A stretch of 13,119 nucleotides of DNA from Clostridiales bacterium (GTDB lineage: Bacteria; Bacillota; Clostridia; Tissierellales; Dethiosulfatibacteraceae), in assembly GCA_003446975.1 (NCBI GenBank), contig DMAP01000320.1:1-13119 (forward strand), read 5' to 3'. Below are positions 1-6,878 of this stretch, in pieces; position 1 is the stretch's first letter; each line of letters opens with the position of its first letter. Position numbers and translations under genes: made by a program. The notes beneath the pieces were generated by a model, which searched no databases, was not told the origin of the DNA, and was given only the letters and a program-made list of their open reading frames with translations.

Positions 1-1
1 T

Positions 2-469
2 GATATATTAGAAGAAAAATACAAATATATCAAGCTTTTTCCAGCTGGCAGATTGGATAAAGACACAGAAGGACTCATCATTTTAACCAATGATGGTTTG
101 ATGGCGCATAATATTTTATCACCAAAGAAAAAAATCGAAAAAAAATACTATGTGGAAATTGACGGATCTCTTACACAAGATCAAGTAGAAACATTGAAAA
201 ATGGCGTCATATTGGATGATGGCGATAAATGTTTACCTGCTAGGCTGGAAATACTTGAGGATAACAATATATTATGTAAACTTAATCTATATATCATGGA
301 AGGTAAGTATCATCAAGTCAAAAGGATGTTTGCAACGATGGGCAGGCAGGTGACATATCTAAAAAGAATATCTGTTGGAGCAATCGTTTTGGATGAGAAG
401 TTAGCAACCGGTGAATACAGGGAACTCACAGATATGGAGTTAAAAAATCTTCCGGTAACTAAAGACTAA
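2..469 (+). CDS. rsuA: RsuA-family 16S rRNA pseudouridine synthase (3' part)
   Basis: The 5' end lies outside the window; the frame is open from base 2 and ends with TAA at 467-469. The family converts a uridine of 16S rRNA (U516 in E. coli) to pseudouridine during 30S assembly. The visible part begins just before the catalytic motif: GRLDKDTEGLIILTNDG, starting near base 47, is the RsuA/RluB/RluE/RluF signature, with the catalytic Asp at codon 56-58. The later YHQVKRMFATMG stretch (around 310-345) is the conserved C-terminal motif of the same group. The S4 RNA-binding domain expected at the N-terminus is not visible. A TTG at 53 could be mistaken for a start, but it falls inside the catalytic motif, so it is not one. 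RsuA is preferred over RluB from general resemblance; the exact target uridine is inferred. Confidence 0.9.
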   Translation, partial: DILEEKYKYIKLFPAGRLDKDTEGLIILTNDGLMAHNILSPKKKIEKKYYVEIDGSLTQDQVETLKNGVILDDGDKCLPARLEILEDNNILCKLNLYIMEGKYHQVKRMFATMGRQVTYLKRISVGAIVLDEKLATGEYRELTDMELKNLPVTKD

Positions 470-481
470 TTTTCAGAAATG

Positions 482-490
482 TGGTATAAT
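482..490 (+). promoter_or_regulatory. Extended -10 promoter for the gene at 521
   Basis: TGGTATAAT at 482-490 is a perfect extended -10 (TGN plus TATAAT), 30 bases before the GTG start. No convincing -35 hexamer lies about 17 bases upstream, which is common for extended -10 promoters. The ribosome binding site AGAAAGG at 507-513 follows. Confidence 0.6.
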
Positions 491-520
491 AAAAAACTAA
501 AAGTTTAGAAAGGTCAAATT

Positions 521-1075
521 GTGAATACCTATATAAAAAAAGAAAGTATATTCAATAAGTTCTTCAGCAATAGAGATTTTTTGATACTACAGCTGATGAA
601 TGGAGATATCACAAAAAAAGAGTATATAGAAAACAACTATAAGTATATTGTGAGCTCCGGATTCAAGCCTTTTGAACGTATAGATTCTGTCGAGAAAGGC
701 ATGTTCAATTACCAATACTACAACATGATGGCAAAGTACTACAGCATGTTGGCTAAAAGCGAATGGGACAAGTCTAAAAGTCATGTCTTTTACAAGGGCT
801 ATCTTGATGAGTGCAACTATTTTTACAACGAAAAAGACAAGACGACCTTCAGATTGCTCAGGTTTTTGGAGTACAAGAATGTCGAAGCCTATTTCATCAA
901 AATGGAGTCTCCTAAGTTGAAAGATGTGCTATATGAGATTCTTCTAAAGGATTACAACTACGCTGTGCTTCATTCTAAAAGTCTTTGGGTGCTGAATGCG
1001 CTGAAAAAAGAGAATGTTTTCGAAGACAAAATCAAGAAATCTGTAATAGATTATTATGTCAATGACAAATACTGA
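521..1075 (+). CDS. Conserved hypothetical protein (possibly DUF6648)
   Basis: This is a 184-residue soluble protein of unknown function. It starts at GTG 521 with AGAAAGG seven bases upstream and its own extended -10 promoter. It is rich in Tyr, Lys, Asn and Phe, looks mainly helical, and has no signal peptide, membrane segment, Cys cluster or nucleotide-binding motif. A conserved-looking core reads FNYQYYNMMAKYYSMLAK near residues 62-79. From memory it resembles a small clostridial family annotated as DUF6648, but I cannot confirm this. It is transcribed alone: upstream is rsuA with no clear terminator between, and downstream is a hairpin terminator shared with a convergent gene. No function is proposed. 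Confidence 0.75.
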   Translation: MNTYIKKESIFNKFFSNRDFLILQLMNGDITKKEYIENNYKYIVSSGFKPFERIDSVEKGMFNYQYYNMMAKYYSMLAKSEWDKSKSHVFYKGYLDECNYFYNEKDKTTFRLLRFLEYKNVEAYFIKMESPKLKDVLYEILLKDYNYAVLHSKSLWVLNALKKENVFEDKIKKSVIDYYVNDKY

Positions 1076-1090
1076 TTGAATTACAAAAAT

Positions 1091-1121
1091 AAAGAAACTA
1101 TCGCTAGTTTCTTTTATTTTT
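1091..1121 (+). terminator. Bidirectional intrinsic terminator
   Basis: A perfect 10-bp stem, AAAGAAACTA (1091-1100) and TAGTTTCTTT (1105-1114), encloses the loop TCGC and is followed by a T-rich tail to 1123. On the other strand the hairpin is followed by a T-rich stretch as well. It sits between the stop codons of two convergent genes (1075 and 1143), so it probably ends both transcripts. Confidence 0.85.
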
Positions 1122-1142
1122 TTAAATATCATATGATTTGCC

Positions 1143-1589
1143 TTATTGAGATATCTTAATAATGATTTCATCAAGCGTCATTTCTGAATCAATTAGAAAA
1201 CTGCCAGATTTAAGTTTTGTATCAAGCTGCATTTCCACAACTCGTACAAGAAACTCATTTCTGTCTGAAATCAATCCATTATTGACGAGAATATCTCCAA
1301 TTGCTTGCGCAGAGGAACCAGACGGAATCACGATAGTGACTTCAAAATAATCCCCACTGCTGGGGTTGGTAGGATCGGTATTGTCAGGATTATCGGTGCT
1401 GATCGGAATCTGCTCTGTAGTTGGTGGAGGTTCTTCACTTTGAATCGGATCTTTATTTACTTCAAAGCTAAATAATACATTGAATCTCCAAATCAGAATA
1501 ACTGCGATTGCAATTACTACTGTCAAAATTATTGCATAATCGGTAGCTTCATAAAAAAAATCTCTTATAGCATAAATCAGTCGTCTCAA
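1143..1589 (-). CDS. Membrane-anchored YceG/MltG-like protein without catalytic domain
   Basis: The 148-residue protein has three parts. There is a short basic N-terminus and one membrane segment (about 17-39). A low-complexity linker rich in Pro, Thr, Asn, Asp and Ser follows (about 45-80). The C-terminal domain (about 83-148) runs IPSGSSAQAIGDILVNNGLI, then LKSGSFLIDSEMTLDEIIIKI, and matches the small LysM-like N-terminal subdomain of MltG/YceG. Full MltG proteins are more than twice as long and carry the endolytic transglycosylase domain with its catalytic Glu; here the protein ends before it. I infer an extracytoplasmic, peptidoglycan-facing accessory role without enzymatic activity. The TTG start is supported by GGAG nine bases upstream; no in-frame ATG competes. 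The downstream terminator is shared with the gene at 521. Confidence 0.75.
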   Translation of the reverse strand: MRRLIYAIRDFFYEATDYAIILTVVIAIAVILIWRFNVLFSFEVNKDPIQSEEPPPTTEQIPISTDNPDNTDPTNPSSGDYFEVTIVIPSGSSAQAIGDILVNNGLISDRNEFLVRVVEMQLDTKLKSGSFLIDSEMTLDEIIIKISQ

Positions 1590-1621
1590 ATGAAATCACT
1601 CCGTTCACTATTATCAAGTCT

Positions 1622-1650
1622 AATATAACATAATATCAAGCCTTGTACAA
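1622..1650 (-). promoter_or_regulatory. Promoter for the MltG-like gene
   Basis: On the minus strand TTGTAC (1650-1645) and TATATT (1627-1622) are 17 bases apart, about 33 bases before the TTG start. Overlapping alternatives exist (TTGATA with TGATAA, also 17 apart), so the exact element is uncertain. Confidence 0.5.
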
Positions 1651-1684
1651 TATTAATAATGTTTCATTTGTTTAAGAAATAGAA

Positions 1685-1690
1685 TATAAT
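1685..1690 (+). promoter_or_regulatory. Candidate -10 for the RluA-family gene
   Basis: TATAAT at 1685-1690 is 28 bases before the ATG at 1719. The -35 region (around 1662-1667, TTTCAT) is poor. The 129-bp gap between the divergent genes must hold both promoters. Confidence 0.4.
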
Positions 1691-1718
1691 TAGTGTATGA
1701 TTGTGAAAAGAGGATACT

Positions 1719-2642
1719 ATGATTGAATTGAATATATCTAAGAACGATGAGAATCAAAGGCTTGACAGATATGTAAAAAAATATCTCAACGATGCACCCA
1801 AATCTCTTATCTACAAGTTGATACGCAAAAAAAACATCAAGGTCAATGATAGCAGAACATCGATCGATTATTTTTTGAAAGAAGGTGATATCGTCAAGAT
1901 ATACCTATCGGATGAGACAGCTTCAAAGTACAGAAATCAAAAAACATATATCACCACAGGGAGAATACTGGATATAGTCTATGAGGACGAGAATATCGTC
2001 TTAATCAACAAACCAAAAGGCATATCCGTTCAACCGGAACGGGATGGGACCATCTCATTATTGGATGTGTTGCTGGAAAATATCAAGTTTGAAGGAACAG
2101 ATACTTTCAGGCCAGCCTTTTGCAACCGTTTGGACAAGAATACAACCGGCATCATTATTGCAGCTAAAAATTATGAGGCGTTGAAGCAGATTAATAAAGC
2201 CATTAAAGAAAGGGCTGTAACAAAGATTTACTGCACCATGGTTTTTGGAAAAATCGACAAGCGTATTGAAATAGATGGTTTTTTAAAAAGACAAGACAAT
2301 GAAAAGAAAGTCACAGTCTCAAAAGAAAAAAAGGATGATTCAAAGGCAATCAAGACCATAGTGACACCGAAAATAGGAAATGACTCGTTTACTGAGATAG
2401 AGGTGGAGCTCATTACAGGGAGAACCCATCAGATCAGAGCCCATTTGCAGCATATCGGTCATCCTTTGGTAGGCGATCTAAAGTATGGTGGAAAATACAA
2501 ACAACTATCCAGTCAATTTCTACATGCTGAAAGTATTGGGTTCACGAAGATGGAAGGCACATTGGATTACCTGAACGGCAAATCCTTTTACGCGCCTCCT
2601 CCATCATCATACCTGCAATTGAAAAATGAACTTTTTAAATGA
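1719..2642 (+). CDS. RluA-family pseudouridine synthase
   Basis: The 307-residue enzyme isomerises specific uridines in RNA, in this family mostly in 23S rRNA. An S4 RNA-binding domain occupies about residues 1-62 (RLDRYVKKYL; SLIYKLIRKKNIKVN). The catalytic domain begins near 82. The motif FCNRLDKNTTGIIIAAK (134-150) supplies the catalytic Asp139; the usual His before RLD is Asn here, as in some clostridial members. The C-terminal block ITGRTHQIRAHLQHIGHPLVGD is the second family hallmark. S4 plus RluA order and the length fit the RluC/RluD group, but the target site cannot be told. The ATG start has AGAGGA just upstream. The 3' end runs to 25 bases before the start of the nucleoside kinase, so the two are probably co-transcribed. 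Confidence 0.92.
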   Translation: MIELNISKNDENQRLDRYVKKYLNDAPKSLIYKLIRKKNIKVNDSRTSIDYFLKEGDIVKIYLSDETASKYRNQKTYITTGRILDIVYEDENIVLINKPKGISVQPERDGTISLLDVLLENIKFEGTDTFRPAFCNRLDKNTTGIIIAAKNYEALKQINKAIKERAVTKIYCTMVFGKIDKRIEIDGFLKRQDNEKKVTVSKEKKDDSKAIKTIVTPKIGNDSFTEIEVELITGRTHQIRAHLQHIGHPLVGDLKYGGKYKQLSSQFLHAESIGFTKMEGTLDYLNGKSFYAPPPSSYLQLKNELFK

Positions 2643-2667
2643 TAGGACGTTTTTTACAGGAGGTTTT

Positions 2668-4146
2668 ATGAGCGATAATCAATTTTACAACGACAGGGAT
2701 CTGCGGAAACTGGTAAATACATTGGTTTTGATTTATCTGGAGGCTGTGTACAGACTATTTGAACTGCCGGATATTTATGTGGAATACTCAGTGAATAAAG
2801 GTCTTTATACTAAAATAAATGGTAAGGGAAGAATTGCAAAACATGAGTTGGACGAGATAAAGATGACAATGAAGATGTTGATAGAGTCCGATGTTCCAAT
2901 CGTTAAACACATTTATTCCAAGCACGAGGCGATAGAAATTTTTAGACGCCAGAACATGCATGACAAAGTGAAACTCTTTTCCACTGTCAGCCTGGAAGAA
3001 ATTGAGGTTTATAGAATTAGAGACAATTACTACAATATTTTTGGAGAAGTATTTTATTCGACTGGTCAAGCTGGCAATTTCGATCTTAAGCTTGCAGACA
3101 AAGGTATTGTTTTGCTCTTTCCAAGAAAAGAGGATCATTATGCCTTGCCGGAATATGTTCATCAGGAAAAATTGTTCAATATCTTTATGGAATCTGAAAA
3201 CTGGGCAAAGCTATTGAAAGTGAGCGATGTTGGTGATCTGAATCTCAGAATTGGAGACGGATCAATCGATGACATAATCAGAGTAAGCGAAGCTTTGCAT
3301 GAGAAAAAGATTGCAAACATTGCGGATAGCATATGTGAAAGTGAAGCTCGAATTATTCTGATAGCCGGACCATCGTCATCCGGCAAGACAACCTTCGCCA
3401 ATAGACTGGGAATACAATTGAGGGTAAATGGCAAGGAATATGTCACCATTTCCTTGGATGATTATTTTGTCGACAGAGAAAAAACACCTAGAGATGAGTC
3501 CGGCAATTATGATTTTGACACGATTGATGCCTTGGACATACAACAATTCAATCAGGATCTGAACAAGCTTTTGCAGGGGATAGAAGTACAAATACCAACC
3601 TTTGACTTTATGACCGGAAAAAGAAGATATGATAAGGAGCCAACCAAAGTCAACAGCAGTCAATACATTGTGATCGAAGGCATTCATGGAATGAACGACA
3701 GATTGACCGAAACCATTCATTCAAAAGATAAATACAAGATTTATATCAGTGCATTGACACAATTAAATCTAGATGACCACAACAGAATCTCAACTACCGA
3801 ACTTAGGTTGATAAGAAGGATGATCAGGGATAACCAATTCAGAGGACATAATGGCGAAAAAACTTTGGAATTGTGGGAAAATGTAGTCAAAGGGGAGAAT
3901 CGATATATATTCCCATATCAGGAGAACGCGGATGTGATGTTCAATTCCTCGTTGATTTATGAGTTGTCTGTATTGAAAAAATACGCATTGCCTGTATTGG
4001 AGGAAATTGGAGAAAGCAGTCCATACTATCTGGAAAAAGCAAGACTACTGTCATTTATGAGATACTTCAATGAAATTGAGGATGAGACAGTGATTCCCAA
4101 TACATCAATTATTAAGGAATTCATAGGAGGCAGTTGTTTCCATTAA
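2668..4146 (+). CDS. Nucleoside (uridine-like) kinase with ThrRS editing-like N-terminus
   Basis: A 492-residue protein. The start at 2668 is chosen because AGGAGG (2658-2663) lies just before it; an in-frame ATG at 2626 has no ribosome site and overlaps the previous gene. Residues about 8-160 resemble the second additional (SAD) domain of threonyl-tRNA synthetase (YSVNKGLYTKI; ESDVPIVKHIYSKHEAIEIF; STGQAGNFDLKL), without its metal-binding HxxxH. The C-terminal half is a uridine kinase/phosphoribulokinase-type P-loop domain: GPSSSGKT at 234-241, then ISLDDYFVDREKTP, the YDFDTIDALD segment and IVIEGIHGMN. It probably phosphorylates a nucleoside using a nucleotide triphosphate; the substrate is inferred. 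Typical clostridial relatives carry an extra N-terminal TGS domain, absent here. The stop codon overlaps that of convergent rodA. Confidence 0.85.
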   Translation: MSDNQFYNDRDLRKLVNTLVLIYLEAVYRLFELPDIYVEYSVNKGLYTKINGKGRIAKHELDEIKMTMKMLIESDVPIVKHIYSKHEAIEIFRRQNMHDKVKLFSTVSLEEIEVYRIRDNYYNIFGEVFYSTGQAGNFDLKLADKGIVLLFPRKEDHYALPEYVHQEKLFNIFMESENWAKLLKVSDVGDLNLRIGDGSIDDIIRVSEALHEKKIANIADSICESEARIILIAGPSSSGKTTFANRLGIQLRVNGKEYVTISLDDYFVDREKTPRDESGNYDFDTIDALDIQQFNQDLNKLLQGIEVQIPTFDFMTGKRRYDKEPTKVNSSQYIVIEGIHGMNDRLTETIHSKDKYKIYISALTQLNLDDHNRISTTELRLIRRMIRDNQFRGHNGEKTLELWENVVKGENRYIFPYQENADVMFNSSLIYELSVLKKYALPVLEEIGESSPYYLEKARLLSFMRYFNEIEDETVIPNTSIIKEFIGGSCFH

Positions 4147-5255
4147 AATTCCAAGCCTTCTCTTTTAACGGCGACTGATAATACTAAGCCGATACTGATC
4201 ATATTGATGATCATAAAGGTACCACCGTAACTGATAAAGGGAAGGGGGAGGCCAGTCACAGGCGTCAGTCCCATAGTCATGCCAATATTTTCAAATATAT
4301 GGAATAACATCATGGCTGTGATGCCGATGACAATCATTGAACCGAATAGATCCTGGGCATATTTAGCGATTCTGATCAGTCTGTACATCAATAATGTATA
4401 GAGAAGGATCAATGCTGTTCCTCCAAAAAAGCCAAGCTCTTCACCTATCACCGCAAAAATGAAGTCAGTTTGTTTGGCAGGCAAGAAACCATATTGGTTT
4501 TGTACCCCCTGAAACAGTCCGCGTCCGTACATTAATCCTGATCCTATAGCCAGCTTGGATTGTGTTACTTGATAACCGGTATCTAGAGGATCAAGACTCG
4601 GATCCAGAAATACCCGTATCCTGTCAAGCTGATAATTCTCAAGCGTCATAGCCAATATGGGAATCATAATAATGCCGATGGCCAGAAAAAGAAGAAAATA
4701 CTTAACATTGAGACCTGCCGCAAAAAGCATGGCCACTATAAAGAATACAAATACCATTCCTGTTCCGAAATCAGGCTGAATGATAATCAAACCGATAGGA
4801 AATCCGGCAAAAATCAAAATCTTGATGAGTGTCATTGGCTTGTTTATCTCTTCTTTGTGAAGATCTATAAACTTTGACAAAGAGAGAATAAGACCAAATT
4901 TCACTATCTCGGACGGTTGAAAGACCAATGGGCCTATTGATAACCATCTTCTGGCACCCCACTGGTCTTCGCCAAATCCGAAAACAAGGACAGCTAACAG
5001 CATCACATTACACACAACATATATGGGAATGTAGAATTTACCATAAGCCTCATAATCGATAAATATAAGGATGACCATCACAACCAAGCCCATCACAAAT
5101 GACAGGATCTGTCTGTTGACGTAACGTTCAGACCCCGCAGGCAAGCTGGTTGTCGCACTTTTTATCATGATGAAACCATAGATAGATAATGCGAAAACCG
5201 TTAGCAGTAATAGAAAATCAAATCTTTTCCAGAATTTTTTGTCAATCTTTACCAT
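4143..5255 (-). CDS. rodA: Peptidoglycan glycosyltransferase RodA (SEDS family)
   Basis: A 370-residue polytopic membrane protein of the FtsW/RodA/SpoVE family, with about ten hydrophobic segments. RodA polymerises lipid II glycan strands for side-wall growth together with a class B PBP and the MreBCD apparatus. Family motifs are QPSEIVKF (113-120), QPDFGT (160-165), QSKLAIGSG (232-240), FLPAKQTDFIFAVIGEELG (257-275) and GLPLPFISYGG (335-345). Asp264 in the TDFIFAV motif corresponds to the catalytic Asp. RodA is preferred to FtsW or SpoVE from the short tails and the GSGLMYGRGLFQG form of the loop. The ATG start has GAGGG four bases upstream and its own promoter. No PBP2 or mre gene is adjacent. 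Its stop lies within the last bases of the convergent kinase gene. Confidence 0.92.
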   Translation of the reverse strand: MVKIDKKFWKRFDFLLLLTVFALSIYGFIMIKSATTSLPAGSERYVNRQILSFVMGLVVMVILIFIDYEAYGKFYIPIYVVCNVMLLAVLVFGFGEDQWGARRWLSIGPLVFQPSEIVKFGLILSLSKFIDLHKEEINKPMTLIKILIFAGFPIGLIIIQPDFGTGMVFVFFIVAMLFAAGLNVKYFLLFLAIGIIMIPILAMTLENYQLDRIRVFLDPSLDPLDTGYQVTQSKLAIGSGLMYGRGLFQGVQNQYGFLPAKQTDFIFAVIGEELGFFGGTALILLYTLLMYRLIRIAKYAQDLFGSMIVIGITAMMLFHIFENIGMTMGLTPVTGLPLPFISYGGTFMIINMISIGLVLSVAVKREGLEF

Positions 5256-5282
5256 TTTACCCTCTAATTGTCAGAATATACC

Positions 5283-5310
5283 ATTATAACACGTTAATGC
5301 TAAAAACCAA
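5283..5310 (-). promoter_or_regulatory. rodA promoter
   Basis: On the minus strand TGTTATAAT gives an extended -10 (TATAAT at 5288-5283), with TTGGTT (5310-5305) 16 bases upstream as the -35. It overlaps the last codons of the upstream LutC-like gene, so rodA can be transcribed independently as well as by readthrough. Confidence 0.65.
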
Positions 5311-5932
5311 GTGTTTCTCCAACAATAATGACTTTAATCCTACCAGGGTTGCGATTAAATCGTGTGATTAATATTTGCCCACAAACGCAGTCTTTTACAA
5401 GGCAATCGCTGCAAACACCAGATTTGTTGCATGGCGTGTCATAACCCAATCTGATGGTATTGGGTGGTGTAGCATAATTTCTGACTCTTTCAACAGCATT
5501 TTCCACCGTAGGCACTATCTTATTCATGCCAACAACTATGATTACATTTTTGGGGCCAAAACTCATTGCGGCTACTCTGTTTCCATTTCCGTCGATATTG
5601 ACCAGCATGCCATCCTGGCTCACAGCATTTGAACTGGTCAGATAATAATCTGAAAAGAAAGCTTCTTTCATTTTTTGAGTTCTTTCTTCTCCGGTAAACT
5701 TGTCTCTGTCCACCAGTACATAGTTGCCATTTTCAAGTATTGGTTTGATGCCCAGCTCATTGAGTGATTCCGATCCGCCCCAGCTGATGCTTTTGCCTTC
5801 CTCGATGAAACCTAACATCAGCTTCAAGGCTTCATCCTTGTTAGCGCAGTAATAGCCTTCGATGTTTCTTTTAGCAAAGTGCTTGATAACTGTTTGTGCC
5901 TTTAACTCATAACTTTTCTGTAAATGTGTCAT
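5300..5932 (-). CDS. LutC/YkgG (DUF162)-domain protein with Cys cluster
   Basis: A 210-residue soluble protein of the LUD (lactate utilisation, DUF162) family. The start at 5932 is set by GGAGG six bases upstream; a longer frame to 6007 begins without a ribosome site and runs through the promoter region. Visible family features are SISWGGSESLNELGI (about 48-62), FFSDYYLTSSNAVSQDGMLVNIDGNGNRVA (92-121 region) and VGMNKIVP (about 134-141). The C-terminus holds five Cys (168, 174, 177, 182, 184) in a PCNKSGVCSDCLVKDCVCG pattern, which could bind an Fe-S cluster or zinc. LutC in Bacillus acts with LutA and LutB in lactate oxidation, but neither is nearby, so involvement in lactate use is doubtful. 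Stand-alone relatives of this length are common in Clostridia. It is probably co-transcribed with rodA (44-base gap). Confidence 0.82.
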   Translation of the reverse strand: MTHLQKSYELKAQTVIKHFAKRNIEGYYCANKDEALKLMLGFIEEGKSISWGGSESLNELGIKPILENGNYVLVDRDKFTGEERTQKMKEAFFSDYYLTSSNAVSQDGMLVNIDGNGNRVAAMSFGPKNVIIVVGMNKIVPTVENAVERVRNYATPPNTIRLGYDTPCNKSGVCSDCLVKDCVCGQILITRFNRNPGRIKVIIVGETLGF

Positions 5933-5985
5933 AATTTTCCTCCAATAATATAATATGATTAGCAATGCATCTAAATTTATGATAT

Positions 5986-5991
5986 TATAAT
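5986..5991 (+). promoter_or_regulatory. Candidate -10 for the nfo operon
   Basis: TATAAT at 5986-5991, 36 bases before the nfo ATG. No good -35 is seen at the right spacing. The 94-base divergent gap (5933-6026) must also contain the promoter for the LutC-like gene; a weak TTTAGA-17-TATATT arrangement exists on the minus strand. Confidence 0.4.
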
Positions 5992-6026
5992 TCCGAGAAA
6001 AATTCAAAGAAAATTTAGGAGATCAC

Positions 6027-6878
6027 ATGATTAATATAGGGGCCCACTTATCCATTTCCAGAGGATTCACTGCGGCTGCGGAGACAGCCATTTCCATAGA
6101 TAGCAATACGTTCCAATATTTTCCCAGAAATCCAAGAGGTGGGGCTATAAAGCAGTTGGATGAAAAGGATGTAAAAAGTTTTTTTAAAATGGTTGAGACT
6201 CACAATATCTTAAATATCTTAGCACATGCGCCATACACATACAATCTCAGTTCAAATAAGGAGGATGTTAGGCGATTTGCAAAGGAGGCTTTTCGGGAAG
6301 ATTTGGAAAGGCTTGAAAAGCTGCCGGTGAACCTGTATAATTTTCATCCAGGAAGTCATACTGGCAATGGCATTGACTTGGGCATAGATTATATTGTGGC
6401 TATATTGAACGACATAATCACAGATGACATCACCTCCACCATATTGCTTGAAACCATGTCAGGAAAGGGAAGCGAAATAGGAAGCACATTTGAAGAGCTT
6501 GCCAGAATAATAGATGGCGTCAGACAAAAGGATAAATTAGGTGTGGGTATGGATTCATGTCATCTATTCAGTGCCGGTTATGATATAGTGAATAATCTGG
6601 ATAGTGTTTTGGATCAGTTCGACCAAATAATCGGTCTGGAGAGGCTGAGAGGGATACACCTCAATGATAGTATGAAGCCTTTTAATGATAAAAAGGACAG
6701 GCATGCCGGGATAGGTGAGGGATTGATTGGCCTCGAACCATTAATCAATCTAATCACCCATCCAAAACTGAAGAAGCTTCCATTCTACTTAGAGACACCC
6801 TTTGAAGTGGAAGGACATGCGAAAGAAATAAAATTGATCAAAGAAATCATTCTGGAAAGAGGTATATCATTTGAATAA
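6027..6878 (+). CDS. nfo: Endonuclease IV (apurinic/apyrimidinic endonuclease)
   Basis: A 283-residue enzyme of base excision repair that cleaves the DNA backbone 5' of abasic sites and removes 3' blocking groups, using three zinc ions. All nine metal ligands known from E. coli Nfo can be placed with matching spacing: H67, H107, E142, D176, H179, H211, D224, H226 and E256. Signature segments include HAPYTYNLSS, NFHPGSHTG, LLETMSGKGSEIG, GVGMDSCHLFSAGYD and HLNDSMKPFNDKKDRHAGIGEG. The length is normal for the family. The ATG at 6027 follows TTTAGGAG with short spacing. The 3' end overlaps the start of the radical SAM gene by 8 bases, which implies co-translation, although no functional link between the two is known to me. 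Confidence 0.96.
   Translation: MINIGAHLSISRGFTAAAETAISIDSNTFQYFPRNPRGGAIKQLDEKDVKSFFKMVETHNILNILAHAPYTYNLSSNKEDVRRFAKEAFREDLERLEKLPVNLYNFHPGSHTGNGIDLGIDYIVAILNDIITDDITSTILLETMSGKGSEIGSTFEELARIIDGVRQKDKLGVGMDSCHLFSAGYDIVNNLDSVLDQFDQIIGLERLRGIHLNDSMKPFNDKKDRHAGIGEGLIGLEPLINLITHPKLKKLPFYLETPFEVEGHAKEIKLIKEIILERGISFE

Noticed and set aside
125..150. A-rich runs in the rsuA gene as a possible frameshift site
   Set aside because: The protein continues in frame with the family on both sides, so there is no sign of a shift; A-runs are expected in Lys-rich AT-rich coding DNA.
53..469. Treating TTG 53 as the start of the first gene
   Set aside because: It falls inside the RLD catalytic motif; the frame stays open to the window edge, so the gene is truncated by the window.
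1643..1650. TTGTACAA palindrome as a regulator site between the divergent genes
   Set aside because: It is a short palindrome already explained by the -35 of the minus-strand promoter; no second copy or extended symmetry was seen.
2626..2667. Upstream ATG that would lengthen the nucleoside kinase by 14 residues
   Set aside because: It overlaps the end of the RluA-family gene and has no ribosome site, whereas ATG 2668 directly follows AGGAGG.
2788..3162. Minus-strand open frame of 124 codons opposite the kinase
   Set aside because: No recognisable domain or ribosome site, and it is fully opposite a well-supported gene; other long antisense frames (3376-3720, 7963-8262, 9381-9707) were rejected for the same reason.
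5933..6007. N-terminal extension of the LutC-like protein by 25 residues
   Set aside because: The extension runs through the divergent promoter region and does not look like the family; ATG 5932 has GGAGG at good spacing.
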